A DNA stretch of 64,000 bases. It comes from Nonomuraea turcica (GTDB taxonomy: Bacteria > Actinomycetota > Actinomycetes > Streptosporangiales > Streptosporangiaceae). The DNA is taken from NCBI RefSeq assembly GCF_030718205.1, contig NZ_JAUZQF010000010.1, positions 124,001-188,000 of the forward strand, written 5' to 3'. A program made the translations under genes and the position numbers. Each line of letters begins with the position of its first letter. Positions within the stretch are counted from its first letter, which is position 1. Under the pieces are notes generated by a model, which was not told where the DNA came from, did no database searches, and worked only from the letters and a program-made list of their open reading frames with translations. Shown here piece after piece: positions 24,237 to 33,507 of this stretch.

Positions 24237-26546
24237 TTAGACGTAGGCGAGGGCTTGGCGGATGGTCAGGCGGGCCGCTCGTCGGGCTGGGGCCGCTCCG
24301 GCCACGGCCGAGCCGGCGATCGCGGCCAAGGCCCAGAGGGCGAGGGCCAGGGGCGAGAGGGTGAGCGGCAGTGAGGTGCGGAAGGCCAGGTCGCCGAGCA
24401 GGTTGCCAATGGCCCAGCTCAGCGGGAGCGCGAGCAGGGTGGCGGCGAGCCAGCTGAGCACGCCGATGAAGACGGTTTCGCCGAGCACGACCTTGAGGAC
24501 CGTGCGCGGGGTGGCGCCGATGGCCTGCATGACGGCGAACTCACGGGTGCGTTCCACCACGCTGGTGCCGGTGGCGGCGGTCAGGCCGAGCACGCCGACG
24601 ATCGCCATCAGGACGGCGAGGGCGATCAGCGCGCCGATCAGCACAAATATGTGGCCGTCGATCGCCTCGCGGAGCTCGGTGGTGGCCAGGGTCGCGCTCT
24701 CGACATGGGCATCTCGGAGGGTGCGCTGCACCGCCGCGGTGTCGGAGGTGGCGATGCGCAGGTCGCGGGCGGGATCGGCGTGTTGTTCGAAGGCGGTCTT
24801 GGTGACGTAGGCGGTGGCCGGGGAGCCGATCTCGCGTACGGTGCCGACGACGCGCCACGTGCTGGCGCGACCGTCGAGCTTGAGGGTGAGCATGTCGCCG
24901 GGCTTGGCGTCGGGGAGCGGGTTGGCGGCCATCGAGTTCAGCACGACGGCGTTCGTATCTCCGGGGCGCAGCCATCGGCCCGAGGTGACGGGCAGGTCGA
25001 GCACGCGGGACTCCTCCGGCACCCCGCGCAGGCTGAAGCTGCCGTGGCCGCCGTCGGGGTAGGTCGAGACCACGTCTCCGGCGGTGGTGGGGGCGCGGCC
25101 CCACGTTTCGACGCGAGTGACGCCGGGGGTTGTGCGGATGCGCTCGACCAGGGCAGGGTCGGCGGCGGCGAGCCGTACTTCCATGTCGTAGTGGCGGGCG
25201 GCCATGCCGTCGTCGACGGTGCGTTGCCACGCAGCGGCCACGTTCAGGCCGGACAGGAACAGCGCGCCGCCTGCTGAGAGCAGGCCGAGGGTGAGCGCGA
25301 GGCGTGCCCGGCGGCGGAAGGCATTGCGCAGGGCCAGGAGCAGGGTGCGGCTGAGGCCGGTCAGCCGGGCCGAGACGGTTTCCGGGCGGACGCCGTAGTC
25401 GCTGATCGCCTCGCGGACGGTGATGCGGGCGGCCCGGCGGATGGGCACGGCCGCCACCAGGAGCGGAACCAGTACGGCCGCCGCCAGCTGGGTGGCGTAC
25501 ACCCACAGCGGGACGGCCCGGCTGTGCAGGTCGAGATTGAGCAGGTCGGCGATGACGTCGGCGTAGGCGCGTCCGGCCAGTGTGCCGGCCGGGACGCCGA
25601 CCGCGGCGGCGGCCAGTCCGAGCAACAGCACCTGGACGGCGTATAGGCCGGCGATCTGGCCGGTACGGGCGCCGACGGCCTTCATCACCCCGATCTGGCG
25701 GATCTGCTGGACCAGCATGCCGCCGATCACGGTGGCCACCAGGATCCCGGCCAACACGAGGCCGAGCACGGCGAAGATGAGCAGCATCAGCATGAGCGCC
25801 TGCATCTGGGACTCGTGCGGGTGCTTGCCCGGGGGCGGCACCTGGACCTCGTGCACCTGATGCCCTTGGGCGCGCAGCCAGGCCGCCAGGTCACGGCTCG
25901 TCCGTGTGATGCCGTCCTGGGTGGTGGCCTGAGTGCGGATCTTCAGCTCATCGAGCGGGCCACCGTCCAGCGCGGCGAACGTCTGCGGGGTGATGTAGCC
26001 GTAACCCGCGCGCTCCTGCCAGGCGGGAGCCAGAGCGGGGTCGTGCACCGTGCCGGAGACGGTGAGGGTGCGGCTTTCACCGCCGGGCAGGCGTACCTCG
26101 ACAGGCCCGGACGGCACCATGTCCCGGGCGGATCGTTCGATGAGCATCGTGCCGGAGGGTGGGGGCCAGGCGCCGGACTCGCGGGTGAAGGTGGCGATCC
26201 GCAGGTGGTCGAAGTCGGGGACCACGAACAGCACCAGCCCCCGCCACTCATCCGGCCCGATCCGCATCCGGGCGGTGACGGTCGCCCTGGCCTGAGCATC
26301 GGAGATACCGGGGCGGGCGCGCACCTGCTCGACGAGCGCGGCGTCGACCCGATCCAGCTCCAGGGTGGCCGCGGCGGGCGCGGTGCCGAGGTAGTTGCGG
26401 GAGATCTCCCTGGAGGCGATCGCGTTCGCGCTGAGCACCGCGCCGATCCCGGTCACCCCGGCCGCGATGGCCACGACCATCATGACCGTACGCCCCCAGG
26501 CCAGCGCCATGTCGCGGCGGAGCTTGCGCCAGCGCGGCCTAGACAT
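24237..26546 (-). CDS. FtsX/MacB-type ABC permease, module 1
   Basis: 769 residues with the double FtsX layout: an N-terminal anchor, a large extracytoplasmic MacB_PCD-like domain, FtsX core 1 (about 245-375), a second anchor near 405-430, a second periplasm-side domain, and FtsX core 2 (about 640-765). The repeated VMKAVGA/VMQAIGA motif and the RRAARITVREAI and RRAARLTIRQAL coupling segments mark the two cores. Such permeases work as mechanotransmission exporters or lipoprotein/peptide handlers. It overlaps the ATPase gene by 8 bases. Divergence from the other module argues against recent duplication. Confidence 0.9.
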   Translation of the reverse strand: MSRPRWRKLRRDMALAWGRTVMMVVAIAAGVTGIGAVLSANAIASREISRNYLGTAPAAATLELDRVDAALVEQVRARPGISDAQARATVTARMRIGPDEWRGLVLFVVPDFDHLRIATFTRESGAWPPPSGTMLIERSARDMVPSGPVEVRLPGGESRTLTVSGTVHDPALAPAWQERAGYGYITPQTFAALDGGPLDELKIRTQATTQDGITRTSRDLAAWLRAQGHQVHEVQVPPPGKHPHESQMQALMLMLLIFAVLGLVLAGILVATVIGGMLVQQIRQIGVMKAVGARTGQIAGLYAVQVLLLGLAAAAVGVPAGTLAGRAYADVIADLLNLDLHSRAVPLWVYATQLAAAVLVPLLVAAVPIRRAARITVREAISDYGVRPETVSARLTGLSRTLLLALRNAFRRRARLALTLGLLSAGGALFLSGLNVAAAWQRTVDDGMAARHYDMEVRLAAADPALVERIRTTPGVTRVETWGRAPTTAGDVVSTYPDGGHGSFSLRGVPEESRVLDLPVTSGRWLRPGDTNAVVLNSMAANPLPDAKPGDMLTLKLDGRASTWRVVGTVREIGSPATAYVTKTAFEQHADPARDLRIATSDTAAVQRTLRDAHVESATLATTELREAIDGHIFVLIGALIALAVLMAIVGVLGLTAATGTSVVERTREFAVMQAIGATPRTVLKVVLGETVFIGVLSWLAATLLALPLSWAIGNLLGDLAFRTSLPLTLSPLALALWALAAIAGSAVAGAAPARRAARLTIRQALAYV

Positions 26547-27216
26547 GCGCCCTCACCGTCCCGTCGGCCAGCTCCACAGTCGAGGTGATGAACGGGGCCG
26601 CCTCGCTGCCGTGCGTGACCATGACCACGGTGGTGCCCCCGGCAGCGATGGCCGCGAACAGCTCCAGCACCTCGATCGCGGTCGCCGAGTCCAGGTTGCC
26701 GGTCGGCTCGTCGGCCACCAGCAGCGGCGGGTCATTGGCCAGCGCGCGGGCGATGGCCGCCCGCTGCTGCTGACCGCCGGACAGCGCGGCGGGCAGCTTG
26801 TCGGCTTGCTCGGCGATGCCGACCCGCTCCAGCAACGCCAGCGCCCTGGGGCGGCGCTCGGCGCGTGGGTAGGTGTCGCAGAAGTCCATGGGCAACATGG
26901 CGTTCTCGGCGACGGTCAGCGTGGGCAGCAGCTGGAAGAACTGGAACACCACCCCGACGTTGCGCCCACGCCAGACGGCCAGCGCATGCTGGTCCAGCTC
27001 GTGCACGGCTGCCCCGGCGACGTGCACCTCGCCGCTGGTCGGCCGGTCGATGCCGGTGATCATGTTGATCAGGGTGGACTTGCCGCTACCGGACCGGCCC
27101 ACCACGGCCAGAAACTCGCCAGGATCAGTCCTCAGCGAGACACGGCGGAGCGCGGTGAACGGCCCCTGCGGGGTGTCGTAGGTCTTGATGACCTCGCGTA
27201 CGTCGATGACGGGCAT
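26539..27216 (-). CDS. ABC ATPase (LolD/MacB type), module 1
   Basis: 225 residues with Walker A GRSGSGKST, LolD-type insert GVVFQFFQLLPTLTVAENAM, signature LSGGQQQRAAIA, and Walker B LLVADEPTGNLDSAT. It energises the permease encoded downstream. A GAACA-N22-TGTTC element lies 15-46 bases upstream of the start and matches one before the adjacent TetR gene, so the operon is probably repressed by that TetR. Confidence 0.95.
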   Translation of the reverse strand: MPVIDVREVIKTYDTPQGPFTALRRVSLRTDPGEFLAVVGRSGSGKSTLINMITGIDRPTSGEVHVAGAAVHELDQHALAVWRGRNVGVVFQFFQLLPTLTVAENAMLPMDFCDTYPRAERRPRALALLERVGIAEQADKLPAALSGGQQQRAAIARALANDPPLLVADEPTGNLDSATAIEVLELFAAIAAGGTTVVMVTHGSEAAPFITSTVELADGTVRAHV

Positions 27217-27230
27217 CGAGCCTCCTGTCG

Positions 27231-27262
27231 GAACATCGAGTCAGTTACAGAACACGATGTTC
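27231..27262. promoter_or_regulatory. TetR operator before ABC module 1
   Basis: GAACATCG-N16-CGATGTTC, perfect 8-bp arms. Arm spacing and outer GAACA/TGTTC are identical to the element at 27923. Confidence 0.7.
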
Positions 27263-27332
27263 GGTATGGGGAAGCCGGGTCAATCGACGAAAGCCCAGTT
27301 CAGTGCGCTAGTGAACAGATCGGCGAAAGTGT

Positions 27333-27905
27333 TCAGATCCCGTAGGCGGCCTGCACGCCAGGCACGATGAGCCGCATGTACATGTCGGCCATCTCCTCGG
27401 CCGTATAGGGCAGATCATTGTCCAGCCACCACACCAGCAGGCCGAGCAGTGAGCTCAGCAGGAACTCCATGGTCACGTCCACCGGCACCGCGCCGTCCCG
27501 GTGCGGCAGGAACTCGGGCATCCGCCGTGTCATCGCTTCCTTGATCCGGCGGCGCAGCCCGGCCCGCATGACCTCCGCGCCACGCTTGCCGGCCAGCGCC
27601 TTGTACAGGTCGCGCTGCCGGTCGGCATGCTGAAAAGCGGCCAGCACCGGGTTCGGCTCGGCACGGCTGGCGAAGTGGCGCTCCATGTGCTCCTCGAACG
27701 CCGTCGCGAGTTCCTCCAGGTTGCTGAGCAGCAGGTCGTCCTTGTCGGTGTAATGCGCGTAGAAGGTCGAGCGGCCGATGTCCGCGCGGTCGATGATGTC
27801 CTGCACGGTGATCCGGTCGTAGCCCTTCTGCAGGATCAGCTGCACCAGGGCGCGGCGAAGGAGTTCCCTGGTCCGCCGCACCCTGCGGTCCGCGACTGCC
27901 GGCAT
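27333..27905 (-). CDS. TetR-family regulator of ABC module 1
   Basis: 190 residues from the ATG at 27905 (GGAGG four bases upstream); the 59-residue N-terminal extension in the open frame is not credible. HTH: ITVQDIIDRADIGRSTFYAHY, a TetR_C_33-like group often next to ABC exporters. A 32-bp inverted repeat precedes it and a matching one precedes the ABC operon. A third half-match, TGAACA-N12-TGTTCA at 27312-27335, overlaps its own stop codon. Confidence 0.9.
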   Translation of the reverse strand: MPAVADRRVRRTRELLRRALVQLILQKGYDRITVQDIIDRADIGRSTFYAHYTDKDDLLLSNLEELATAFEEHMERHFASRAEPNPVLAAFQHADRQRDLYKALAGKRGAEVMRAGLRRRIKEAMTRRMPEFLPHRDGAVPVDVTMEFLLSSLLGLLVWWLDNDLPYTAEEMADMYMRLIVPGVQAAYGI

Positions 27906-27922
27906 CGAACCCTCCAGATTCC

Positions 27923-27954
27923 GAACACTGTATTCAGCACCATACGCAGTGTTC
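27923..27954. promoter_or_regulatory. TetR autoregulatory operator
   Basis: GAACACTG-N16-CAGTGTTC, perfect 8-bp arms, 18 bases upstream of the TetR ATG. Same geometry as the element at 27231. Confidence 0.7.
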
Positions 27955-28101
27955 ATGAACCGACGGCGGTCAGCCCTATGGCATGGATGCCCCGTGCGCC
28001 ACCGACCCCGCTCCCCCAACCACGATGCCCTCACCGCCGCGCGGCGTCGGCAACGAAAGTAAGCCAATGCGTTCGTCAGCATGGAAGCCGAAGGTTCGCA
28101 C

Positions 28102-28254
28102 TCACAGGTGATTCACCAACACGCTCAGCGCCCATATGAGCACGATGGCGGCAAGCACAAACAACAGCGCCACCCCGGCACCCTTCACCCAAATCTTCAC
28201 CCGGCCATCGTGCAGCCGCGTGGACGGAGAGAACAAGGGCCGTTGGGCGGGCAT
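28102..28254 (-). CDS. Small single-span membrane protein
   Basis: 50 residues from the ATG at 28254. A polar basic N-terminal half is followed by one long hydrophobic helix (GAGVALLFVLAAIVLIWALS) and ends VNHL. No strong ribosome site is visible. A GTG at 28329, just after the stop of the lipoprotein gene, would give a 75-residue form in the same frame and might be used by coupling. Function unknown. Confidence 0.45.
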   Translation of the reverse strand: MPAQRPLFSPSTRLHDGRVKIWVKGAGVALLFVLAAIVLIWALSVLVNHL

Positions 28255-28331
28255 CGGGTGGCGACGCAGTATTCCTGTGCGAGCGGTGGGTGCGCCGGCC
28301 TGGCGGGTGCTCGACCGCGATCCGTCCACCG

Positions 28332-28868
28332 TCAACAGGTAGCGGCCTTGGGCACGTCCGCACCGTATCTCGTCCATGAGCACACTGTCTTGAACGAGAT
28401 CTTCCAAACGCCGTCCTGGAACACCGCCCGGCCGCGCCCCCGTGAGAGCACGACCGTGTCGTCGCGGGAAAGGGAGTAGACGACTTCGGCCTCCGCCGGG
28501 GAGTCGAATCTTATGGTCTCGACGCTGCCGTCCATCCTGCGAAAGCGTTCGTCGTTGGAGAATGCCTCCACCATGAGCTCGTTGAGCTCCCCGTTCTCGA
28601 CGACGTCCGCCCTCTCCGCGACCGACACCTGCGGGCTGAAGAACCTGTCCCACGCCCGCCTGATCTCATTCTCGGCCTGCCCCGGGTCGAGGGGTGCGGT
28701 CGCAGTGGGTGAAGGGGTCGGCGACGACGTCGGTGGCGGTGCGGTGCTGGTGACCGGGGTGCTGCTGGTGGGTGCGGCAGGCGTGGGCTTAGGCGGCGGT
28801 GGCTCGCCGGTGCAGCCGGTGAGCACGAGAACGGCGGTCAGCAGGGCGAGAGATGCTCTGGGATTCAT
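28332..28868 (-). CDS. Lipoprotein of unknown function
   Basis: 178 residues. Signal with lipobox LVLTGCTG (Cys about 19), a Pro/Thr/Ser-rich linker (about 24-60), then a globular domain resembling low-molecular-weight antigen MTB12-like or NTF2-like folds (ENEIRRAWDRFFSP, then SFKTVCSWTRYG). Two Cys near the C-terminus may form a disulfide. Function unknown. Divergent from the CopD-CtaG fusion gene. Confidence 0.75.
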   Translation of the reverse strand: MNPRASLALLTAVLVLTGCTGEPPPPKPTPAAPTSSTPVTSTAPPPTSSPTPSPTATAPLDPGQAENEIRRAWDRFFSPQVSVAERADVVENGELNELMVEAFSNDERFRRMDGSVETIRFDSPAEAEVVYSLSRDDTVVLSRGRGRAVFQDGVWKISFKTVCSWTRYGADVPKAATC

Positions 28869-28962
28869 GGTCTTGGTCTCCAGACTTCGACTGGGCGGAG
28901 CACTCGACGACGCTATGAGCGCGGCCGGATGATGGCCAGGCGATCCCTGGGGAGGAGGCCTG

Positions 28963-30801
28963 ATGACCGGTCGCCGGATGTGGGTCTATGGTGGCGCGGC
29001 GGTGGCGGCCGCTGTTCTCGTCATGGTGGTGACGCTCCAGGCCGGGGGCGGCGGGCCGCAGCCGCAGATCAGTGACCTGCCCTCGCCGGGACTTGTCACC
29101 GATTGGGGCCTGCCGCTCTGCAGGCTGGCTCTGGATCTGTGCGGCGTGGTCGTGGTCGGCTTCCTGGTCACCGGCGTCGTAGTGAGCCCGCCCAGCGAGC
29201 AGAGCCGGGCGGTAGTGCGGGCGGCCGGCAGGTGGGCACTCGGCTGGGCGCTCAGCGCGGGCGTGCTGTTCTTGCTGACGCTCTCCAACCTCGCCGCCGT
29301 GCCGGTGACAGACGTCCTGCCGGACGGGCCGCTCCTGCTGTACGGGCTGAGCCAGGCGGAGGGGCGGGCACCGCTGATCGTGCTCGTCGCCGCCGTCGTG
29401 ACGGCCATCGGCACTCGGGCACGACCGTCCGCGGCAGGGCGGGCGGCGTTGATATTGGTGGCGATCTTCGGCCTGCTGCCCATGGTCTACGTCGGCCATG
29501 CGGCCTCGGCCGACCATCACGACATCGCTCTGTCGGGGCTGGCGCTGCACGTCGTCGCCGTGGCCGTCTGGGTGGGCGGGCTCGCGGGGCTGCTGCTCTA
29601 CCTGCGCGACTCCACGGAGCTGTCCGTGGCGCTGCCACGCTTCAGCGCGATCGCCCTGTGGTGCTTCATCGCGGTCGCGATCTCCGGCACGGCCAACGCA
29701 TGGGTGCGTATGGGCGCGGTGAGCGACCTGTGGAACACGTCCTACGGGCAGTTCGTGCTCACCAAGACCGCGGCTTTGGGGGTGCTCGGGCTCTTCGGGT
29801 GGAACCATCGCCGCCATACTGTGGCCCAGGCCGGCCATGCCCCGGCGCGGCGCACCTTCGCACGGCTGGCGGCAGGCGAGATCGCCGTCATGGCGGCCGC
29901 CATCGGCCTGGCGGTCGGCCTGTCCCATACGCCGCCACCGCCCAGCGTCGGGCACCACCAGCATCTCCTGCTCGACTACGATCTCGAACCGTTCACGATC
30001 GGGGGCCTGTTCACCGAGATACGGGTCGATCCCCTGATCGTGCTGGCGCTGCTGGGACTCGCCGTCGGCTATCTGGCGGGGGCGCGCACGGCGGAGAGGT
30101 GGCCATGGCGCTACGTGACGTCGTGGTTCGGTGCGCTGGCCATGCTCGTGCTCGTCCTGATCGGCGGGTTCGGTGGATACTCCCGAGCACTGTTCGCCGC
30201 GTATGCCGTGCAACTGGCCGTGCTCGGTGTCGTCGCACCATTGCTGCTGATGGCGGCGGCACCGCTCACGCTGGCGGCCCGTACTCTTGGACCGTCGATC
30301 GACACTCTGCTGTACAGCGACACCGCCCGCCGGCTCACTCATCCCATGGTGGTGCTGGCCCTCTACGCGGTGCCGTACCCGCTGCTCTACCTCACCGGCT
30401 GGTTCTCCGCGGCCCTCGCCAACCATCCCGTCCACCTGATCACGCAAGCGTTCTTCGCCGTGACCGCCATGCTGTTCTTCTGGGTCGTCATCGGCGTCGA
30501 TCCCCTACCCCGGCCGGTGCCCTGGCGCACGCGAGCCCTGATGCTCGCCGTCGCGGCGGGAGTGCACGTCTTGATGGGTGCGCTGTTATTGGCGGGGCCG
30601 ATCCAGGCGGAGGATTGGTTCTTCCTGACGGCGCCGCCGCTGGCCACCGACCTGGTCGCCAGCCAGCGGATCGGCGCCATCACCGCGGGCAGCGTCGCCC
30701 TGGTTGCGATGGCTTGCCTGGCTGTCACGCTCGGCATGCAGCGCCACGCCGCCGCGAGCCGGATGGCCGCCCTCCACCCAGTCACCGATGAGTCGCGGTG
30801 A
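28963..30801 (+). CDS. CopD - cytochrome oxidase assembly CtaG fusion membrane protein
   Basis: 612 residues with about 15 hydrophobic segments. The first half (about 1-325) resembles CopD, with LSGLALHVVAVAVWVGGLAG and conserved His residues. The second half (about 345-600) matches caa3-type CtaG, including FAAYAVQLAVLGVVAPLLLM, LTHPMVVLALYAVPYP and ITQAFFAVTAMLFFWVVIGVDP. Known actinobacterial fusions are thought to import copper and deliver it to cuproenzymes such as cytochrome oxidase. An ATG with GGAGGCCTG upstream. It stands alone between divergent and convergent neighbours. Confidence 0.92.
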   Translation: MTGRRMWVYGGAAVAAAVLVMVVTLQAGGGGPQPQISDLPSPGLVTDWGLPLCRLALDLCGVVVVGFLVTGVVVSPPSEQSRAVVRAAGRWALGWALSAGVLFLLTLSNLAAVPVTDVLPDGPLLLYGLSQAEGRAPLIVLVAAVVTAIGTRARPSAAGRAALILVAIFGLLPMVYVGHAASADHHDIALSGLALHVVAVAVWVGGLAGLLLYLRDSTELSVALPRFSAIALWCFIAVAISGTANAWVRMGAVSDLWNTSYGQFVLTKTAALGVLGLFGWNHRRHTVAQAGHAPARRTFARLAAGEIAVMAAAIGLAVGLSHTPPPPSVGHHQHLLLDYDLEPFTIGGLFTEIRVDPLIVLALLGLAVGYLAGARTAERWPWRYVTSWFGALAMLVLVLIGGFGGYSRALFAAYAVQLAVLGVVAPLLLMAAAPLTLAARTLGPSIDTLLYSDTARRLTHPMVVLALYAVPYPLLYLTGWFSAALANHPVHLITQAFFAVTAMLFFWVVIGVDPLPRPVPWRTRALMLAVAAGVHVLMGALLLAGPIQAEDWFFLTAPPLATDLVASQRIGAITAGSVALVAMACLAVTLGMQRHAAASRMAALHPVTDESR

Positions 30802-30802
30802 T

Positions 30803-30823
30803 GGCGGCGCACAGCTCGCCGCC
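30803..30823. terminator. Bidirectional hairpin terminator
   Basis: GGCGGCG-CACAGCT-CGCCGCC, perfect 7-bp arms, one base after the CopD-CtaG stop and before the convergent CDF gene end. Confidence 0.6.
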
Positions 30824-30855
30824 GCGTCGCGGCACCGGCCCCTGAGATGAGTCGG

Positions 30856-31896
30856 TTAGCGATGCGCGAGCAGGGGTGCGTGGTGATCGGTCCCGTCGGG
30901 GCCGTCGGGGTCGGCGTGTACGGTGGCGGCCCTCAGCCTCGGGAGGTCGTGGATGAGCCGGTGCTCGGCCTCGACGGCCACGGCATGCGCTTCGACCAGC
31001 GACAGCTCGTGATCGACCTGGATGTCCACTTCGGCGCGCATGGCGTGCCCGATCCAGCGCAGCCGCACTGACCCCACTCTTTTGATGCCTGGCACTGCGG
31101 CCAGGATGTGCTCCGCCTGCTCGATCAGCGCCGGGTCGACAGCGTCCATCAGGCGATGGTAGATCTCGCGGGTGGCGTCACGCAGGACGAAGCAGATGGC
31201 CACAGTGATCAGCAAGCCCACGATGGGGTCGGCGATGGGGAAGCCCAAGGCGGCGCCGCCCGCGCCGAGGAGCACGGCCAGCGAGGTGAAGCCGTCGGTA
31301 CGGGCATGAAGGCCATCGGCTACGAGGGCGGCGGAGCCGATCTCGCGGCCGACCTTGATGCGGTAGCGGGCCACGAGCTCGTTGCCCAGGAAGCCGACGA
31401 ATCCGGCGCCGGCCACCCAGGCGAGTGCCTCCACATCCTGTGGATTGATGAGCCGTTTGATCGCCTCGTACCCGGCCAGTCCCGCTGACGCCGCGATGAG
31501 CAGCACGATGACGATGCCGGCCAAGTCTTCGGCCCGGCCGTAGCCGTAGGTGAATCGGCGGGTGGCCATCCGCCGGCCCACCGAGAACGCGATCGCCAGC
31601 GGGACCGCGGTCAGCGCGTCGGCGAAGTTGTGCAGGGTGTCGCCCAACAAGGCCACCGAGCCGGAGAAGGCGACGATGACCGCCTGGGCCACGGCGGTGA
31701 CCATGAGCGCGGCGAAGGAAATGGCCAGCACTCGCATGCCGCGGCTGCTGGACTCCAGTGCTGCATCGGTCTTGTCCGCGCTGTCGTGGCTGTGCGGGGT
31801 GATCACGTGCTTGATCGAACCCAATGCCCGCTTGATCCCATGACCATGCCCATGTCCGTGGCCGTGCCCATGACCATGGCCGTGCTGATCCGACAT
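30856..31896 (-). CDS. CDF-family cation efflux protein, copy 1 (His-rich N-terminus)
   Basis: 346 residues. The N-terminus is a Gly-His repeat, followed by six membrane helices. Transport-site acidic/His residues are visible in LLGDTLHNFADA (helix 2) and ADGLHARTDGFTS (helix 5), i.e. HxxxD pairs typical of zinc/cobalt/nickel CDF proteins. A cytosolic C-terminal ferredoxin-like domain follows. It exports divalent cations against protons. The start MSDQHGHG at 31896 is preferred over an upstream frame extension. It is highly similar to the copy at 53926. A 27-bp shared operator lies 42-68 bases upstream. Confidence 0.93.
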   Translation of the reverse strand: MSDQHGHGHGHGHGHGHGHGIKRALGSIKHVITPHSHDSADKTDAALESSSRGMRVLAISFAALMVTAVAQAVIVAFSGSVALLGDTLHNFADALTAVPLAIAFSVGRRMATRRFTYGYGRAEDLAGIVIVLLIAASAGLAGYEAIKRLINPQDVEALAWVAGAGFVGFLGNELVARYRIKVGREIGSAALVADGLHARTDGFTSLAVLLGAGGAALGFPIADPIVGLLITVAICFVLRDATREIYHRLMDAVDPALIEQAEHILAAVPGIKRVGSVRLRWIGHAMRAEVDIQVDHELSLVEAHAVAVEAEHRLIHDLPRLRAATVHADPDGPDGTDHHAPLLAHR

Positions 31897-31937
31897 ATCC
31901 GCCCTTACTCGCCTGAATTGGACAACGCAGGCAGTAT

Positions 31938-31964
31938 ATGTAGTCATGTGCGCACGCGACAACG
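31938..31964. promoter_or_regulatory. Shared 27-bp metal-regulon element, site A
   Basis: Begins ATGTAGTCATGTGCGCACG and ends ACAACG. 22 of 27 bases equal site B (hisG) and 20 of 27 equal site C (arsR/CDF2), counted by eye. It lies upstream of CDF1. The remaining intergenic bases up to 32203 show no gene. Confidence 0.65.
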
Positions 31965-32203
31965 AATCAGGTGCCACTCTTACGCAGCAGCGCATGCGAC
32001 GTACATGCAGGTCAGCGCCGTTCTCGGCGCCTTCCGCAGCTCAACGCCCACCCTCCTCCGCTTCTGGCCCGTGTGAAGCCGTCCGAAGCGCCCCGCACAT
32101 TTTTCAGCAGACGATCAGCCGGGCGCAGGAGTTGGGGATGGCGGAGCACAGTTAGCACGCAACGCGCTGACCGGGAGCATGCTGTCCTGCCCGACAGGCG
32201 GGT

Positions 32204-32231
32204 GAACTATCCGGGAGCGACGGGATAGTTC
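32204..32231 (-). terminator. Terminator of the MFS-blaI3-M56 operon
   Basis: GAACTATCC ... GGATAGTTC, perfect 9-bp arms with a 10-base loop, directly after the M56-3 stop on the minus strand. Confidence 0.65.
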
Positions 32232-32233
32232 TG

Positions 32234-33145
32234 TCACTGGGGGAGTAGGAACAGGCTAAGCGGGGTGCTCGCCACCGTCAGGGCGACCGCCAGGAGCAGG
32301 GCACGTACCGGCCATGACGTGCGGGACGGCACGGTCAGGCGGGTGATGCGGGCGTCGAGGTCGTGACCGGCTCCACCGAGCGTGCCGGGCGGGGAGGCGA
32401 TGCGGTCGCAGGCGCGGAAGCGGTGGAGCGCGGCGGCCAGGGTCACTCGGTCGTGCTCACGAGCTGCGCGGTCGTCGGCGCGCATCTCGACCAGGAGCGC
32501 GACCGCATCCAGCATCGCGCGCACCTGCCGGCTGGCGGGGAAGGCTCGGTGGAGGGCAGCGAACGGAAGGATCACCAGGTCGTGGCGCTCGCGGGCATGC
32601 GCGCGCTCGTGCGCCAGCACCGCGCGTAGCTCCTGGTCGGTGAGCAGATCGAGGCTGCCGGTGCTGACGACGATCGCGGCCTTGCGCCCTGGCACGCAGT
32701 ACGCGACCACCGCAGGGTGCGTCACCACCAGGGCCTCCTGGAGGTCGGGGTGGGGATGCGCGATCAAGCCGAGCAACGACCGCTGCCGGCGACGCAAGGC
32801 CGCGACGGAACACGCGCTCCAGGCGAAGGCGACCGCGATCCAGGAGATCAGCGCGACGCCGCAGGCCGTGAGGAGAAGATGGAAGACGGTGACCGCGGTC
32901 GGCAGATCGCCGCGTGCCAGGTCGCGCGCGAAGCTGACGACCGCGGGGACAATGCCGAGCCGGTACGGGGCCATGCCGATCGCGAGCGCCGTGCCGACCA
33001 CCGACAGGATTAGGGTCAAGCCGATGGCCTGCCAGATCAGCAGCGAGGTGCGCGGCGCTCGCCACGCGTGCCGGGAACGTGACATCGCCGCCATGGCGAG
33101 CAGGGATGCCAGGAGGGTGAGGACATGGTGGGCGGCATAGGTCAC
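32234..33145 (-). CDS. M56-family membrane metallopeptidase 3
   Basis: 303 residues starting with GTG at 33145, overlapping the blaI-3 stop (GTGA) and preceded by CAGGAG. Hydrophobic segments lie near 8-21, 35-58 and 85-115. The zinc motif HERAH is at His179-Glu180-His183, with VEMRADDRAARE for the third ligand and a C-terminal span. No penicillin-binding sensor domain. Last gene of the MFS - repressor 3 - peptidase operon. The open frame extends into blaI-3, but the coupled GTG is the sensible start. Confidence 0.9.
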   Translation of the reverse strand: MTYAAHHVLTLLASLLAMAAMSRSRHAWRAPRTSLLIWQAIGLTLILSVVGTALAIGMAPYRLGIVPAVVSFARDLARGDLPTAVTVFHLLLTACGVALISWIAVAFAWSACSVAALRRRQRSLLGLIAHPHPDLQEALVVTHPAVVAYCVPGRKAAIVVSTGSLDLLTDQELRAVLAHERAHARERHDLVILPFAALHRAFPASRQVRAMLDAVALLVEMRADDRAAREHDRVTLAAALHRFRACDRIASPPGTLGGAGHDLDARITRLTVPSRTSWPVRALLLAVALTVASTPLSLFLLPQ

Positions 33146-33507
33146 GACGGCTCCTGACCGTGGGGGAGCGCCTGGCGCAGCGCTTCGGCTTCTTCCAGGC
33201 TGACCGAGCGGGCGAAGTGGCCCAGTGCGGCGAGCCGGTCGCCGGTCTCGCTCAGCGCCGAGAGCATCAGCTCGGCGACGTACGCCTCGCGCCCGGCCGC
33301 AGGGCGGTAGCGCCAGGTGCGCCCGTCGTCGTCGCGTTCGCGGCGGATGAAGTCCTTGCGGACGAGCCGGTTCATCACGGTCATCACCGTGGTGTAGGCG
33401 AGATTTCTGTCGCTGAGCCGGTTGACGACCTCGCGTACGGTCAGCCAGTCGTCGGTGCTCCACAGCACTTCCATGATCGAACGTTCCAGCTCGCCGAGGC
33501 TGTTCAC
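33142..33507 (-). CDS. BlaI/MecI/CopY-family repressor 3
   Basis: 121 residues with MNSLGELERSIMEVLWS and NLAYTTVMTVMNRLVRKDFI. GTG start overlapping the MFS stop, with GGAGGGGG upstream. It sits between the MFS pump and the peptidase, so the three are coupled. A double palindrome (CTACTACA ... TGTAGTAG) in the promoter shared with ccsB is its probable binding region, implying autoregulation and control of both directions. Confidence 0.93.
   Translation of the reverse strand: MNSLGELERSIMEVLWSTDDWLTVREVVNRLSDRNLAYTTVMTVMNRLVRKDFIRRERDDDGRTWRYRPAAGREAYVAELMLSALSETGDRLAALGHFARSVSLEEAEALRQALPHGQEPS

Noticed and set aside
28789..30447. 552-residue antisense frame under CopD-CtaG
   Set aside because: Composition is low-complexity Gln/His/Arg, typical of the complement of membrane-protein genes.
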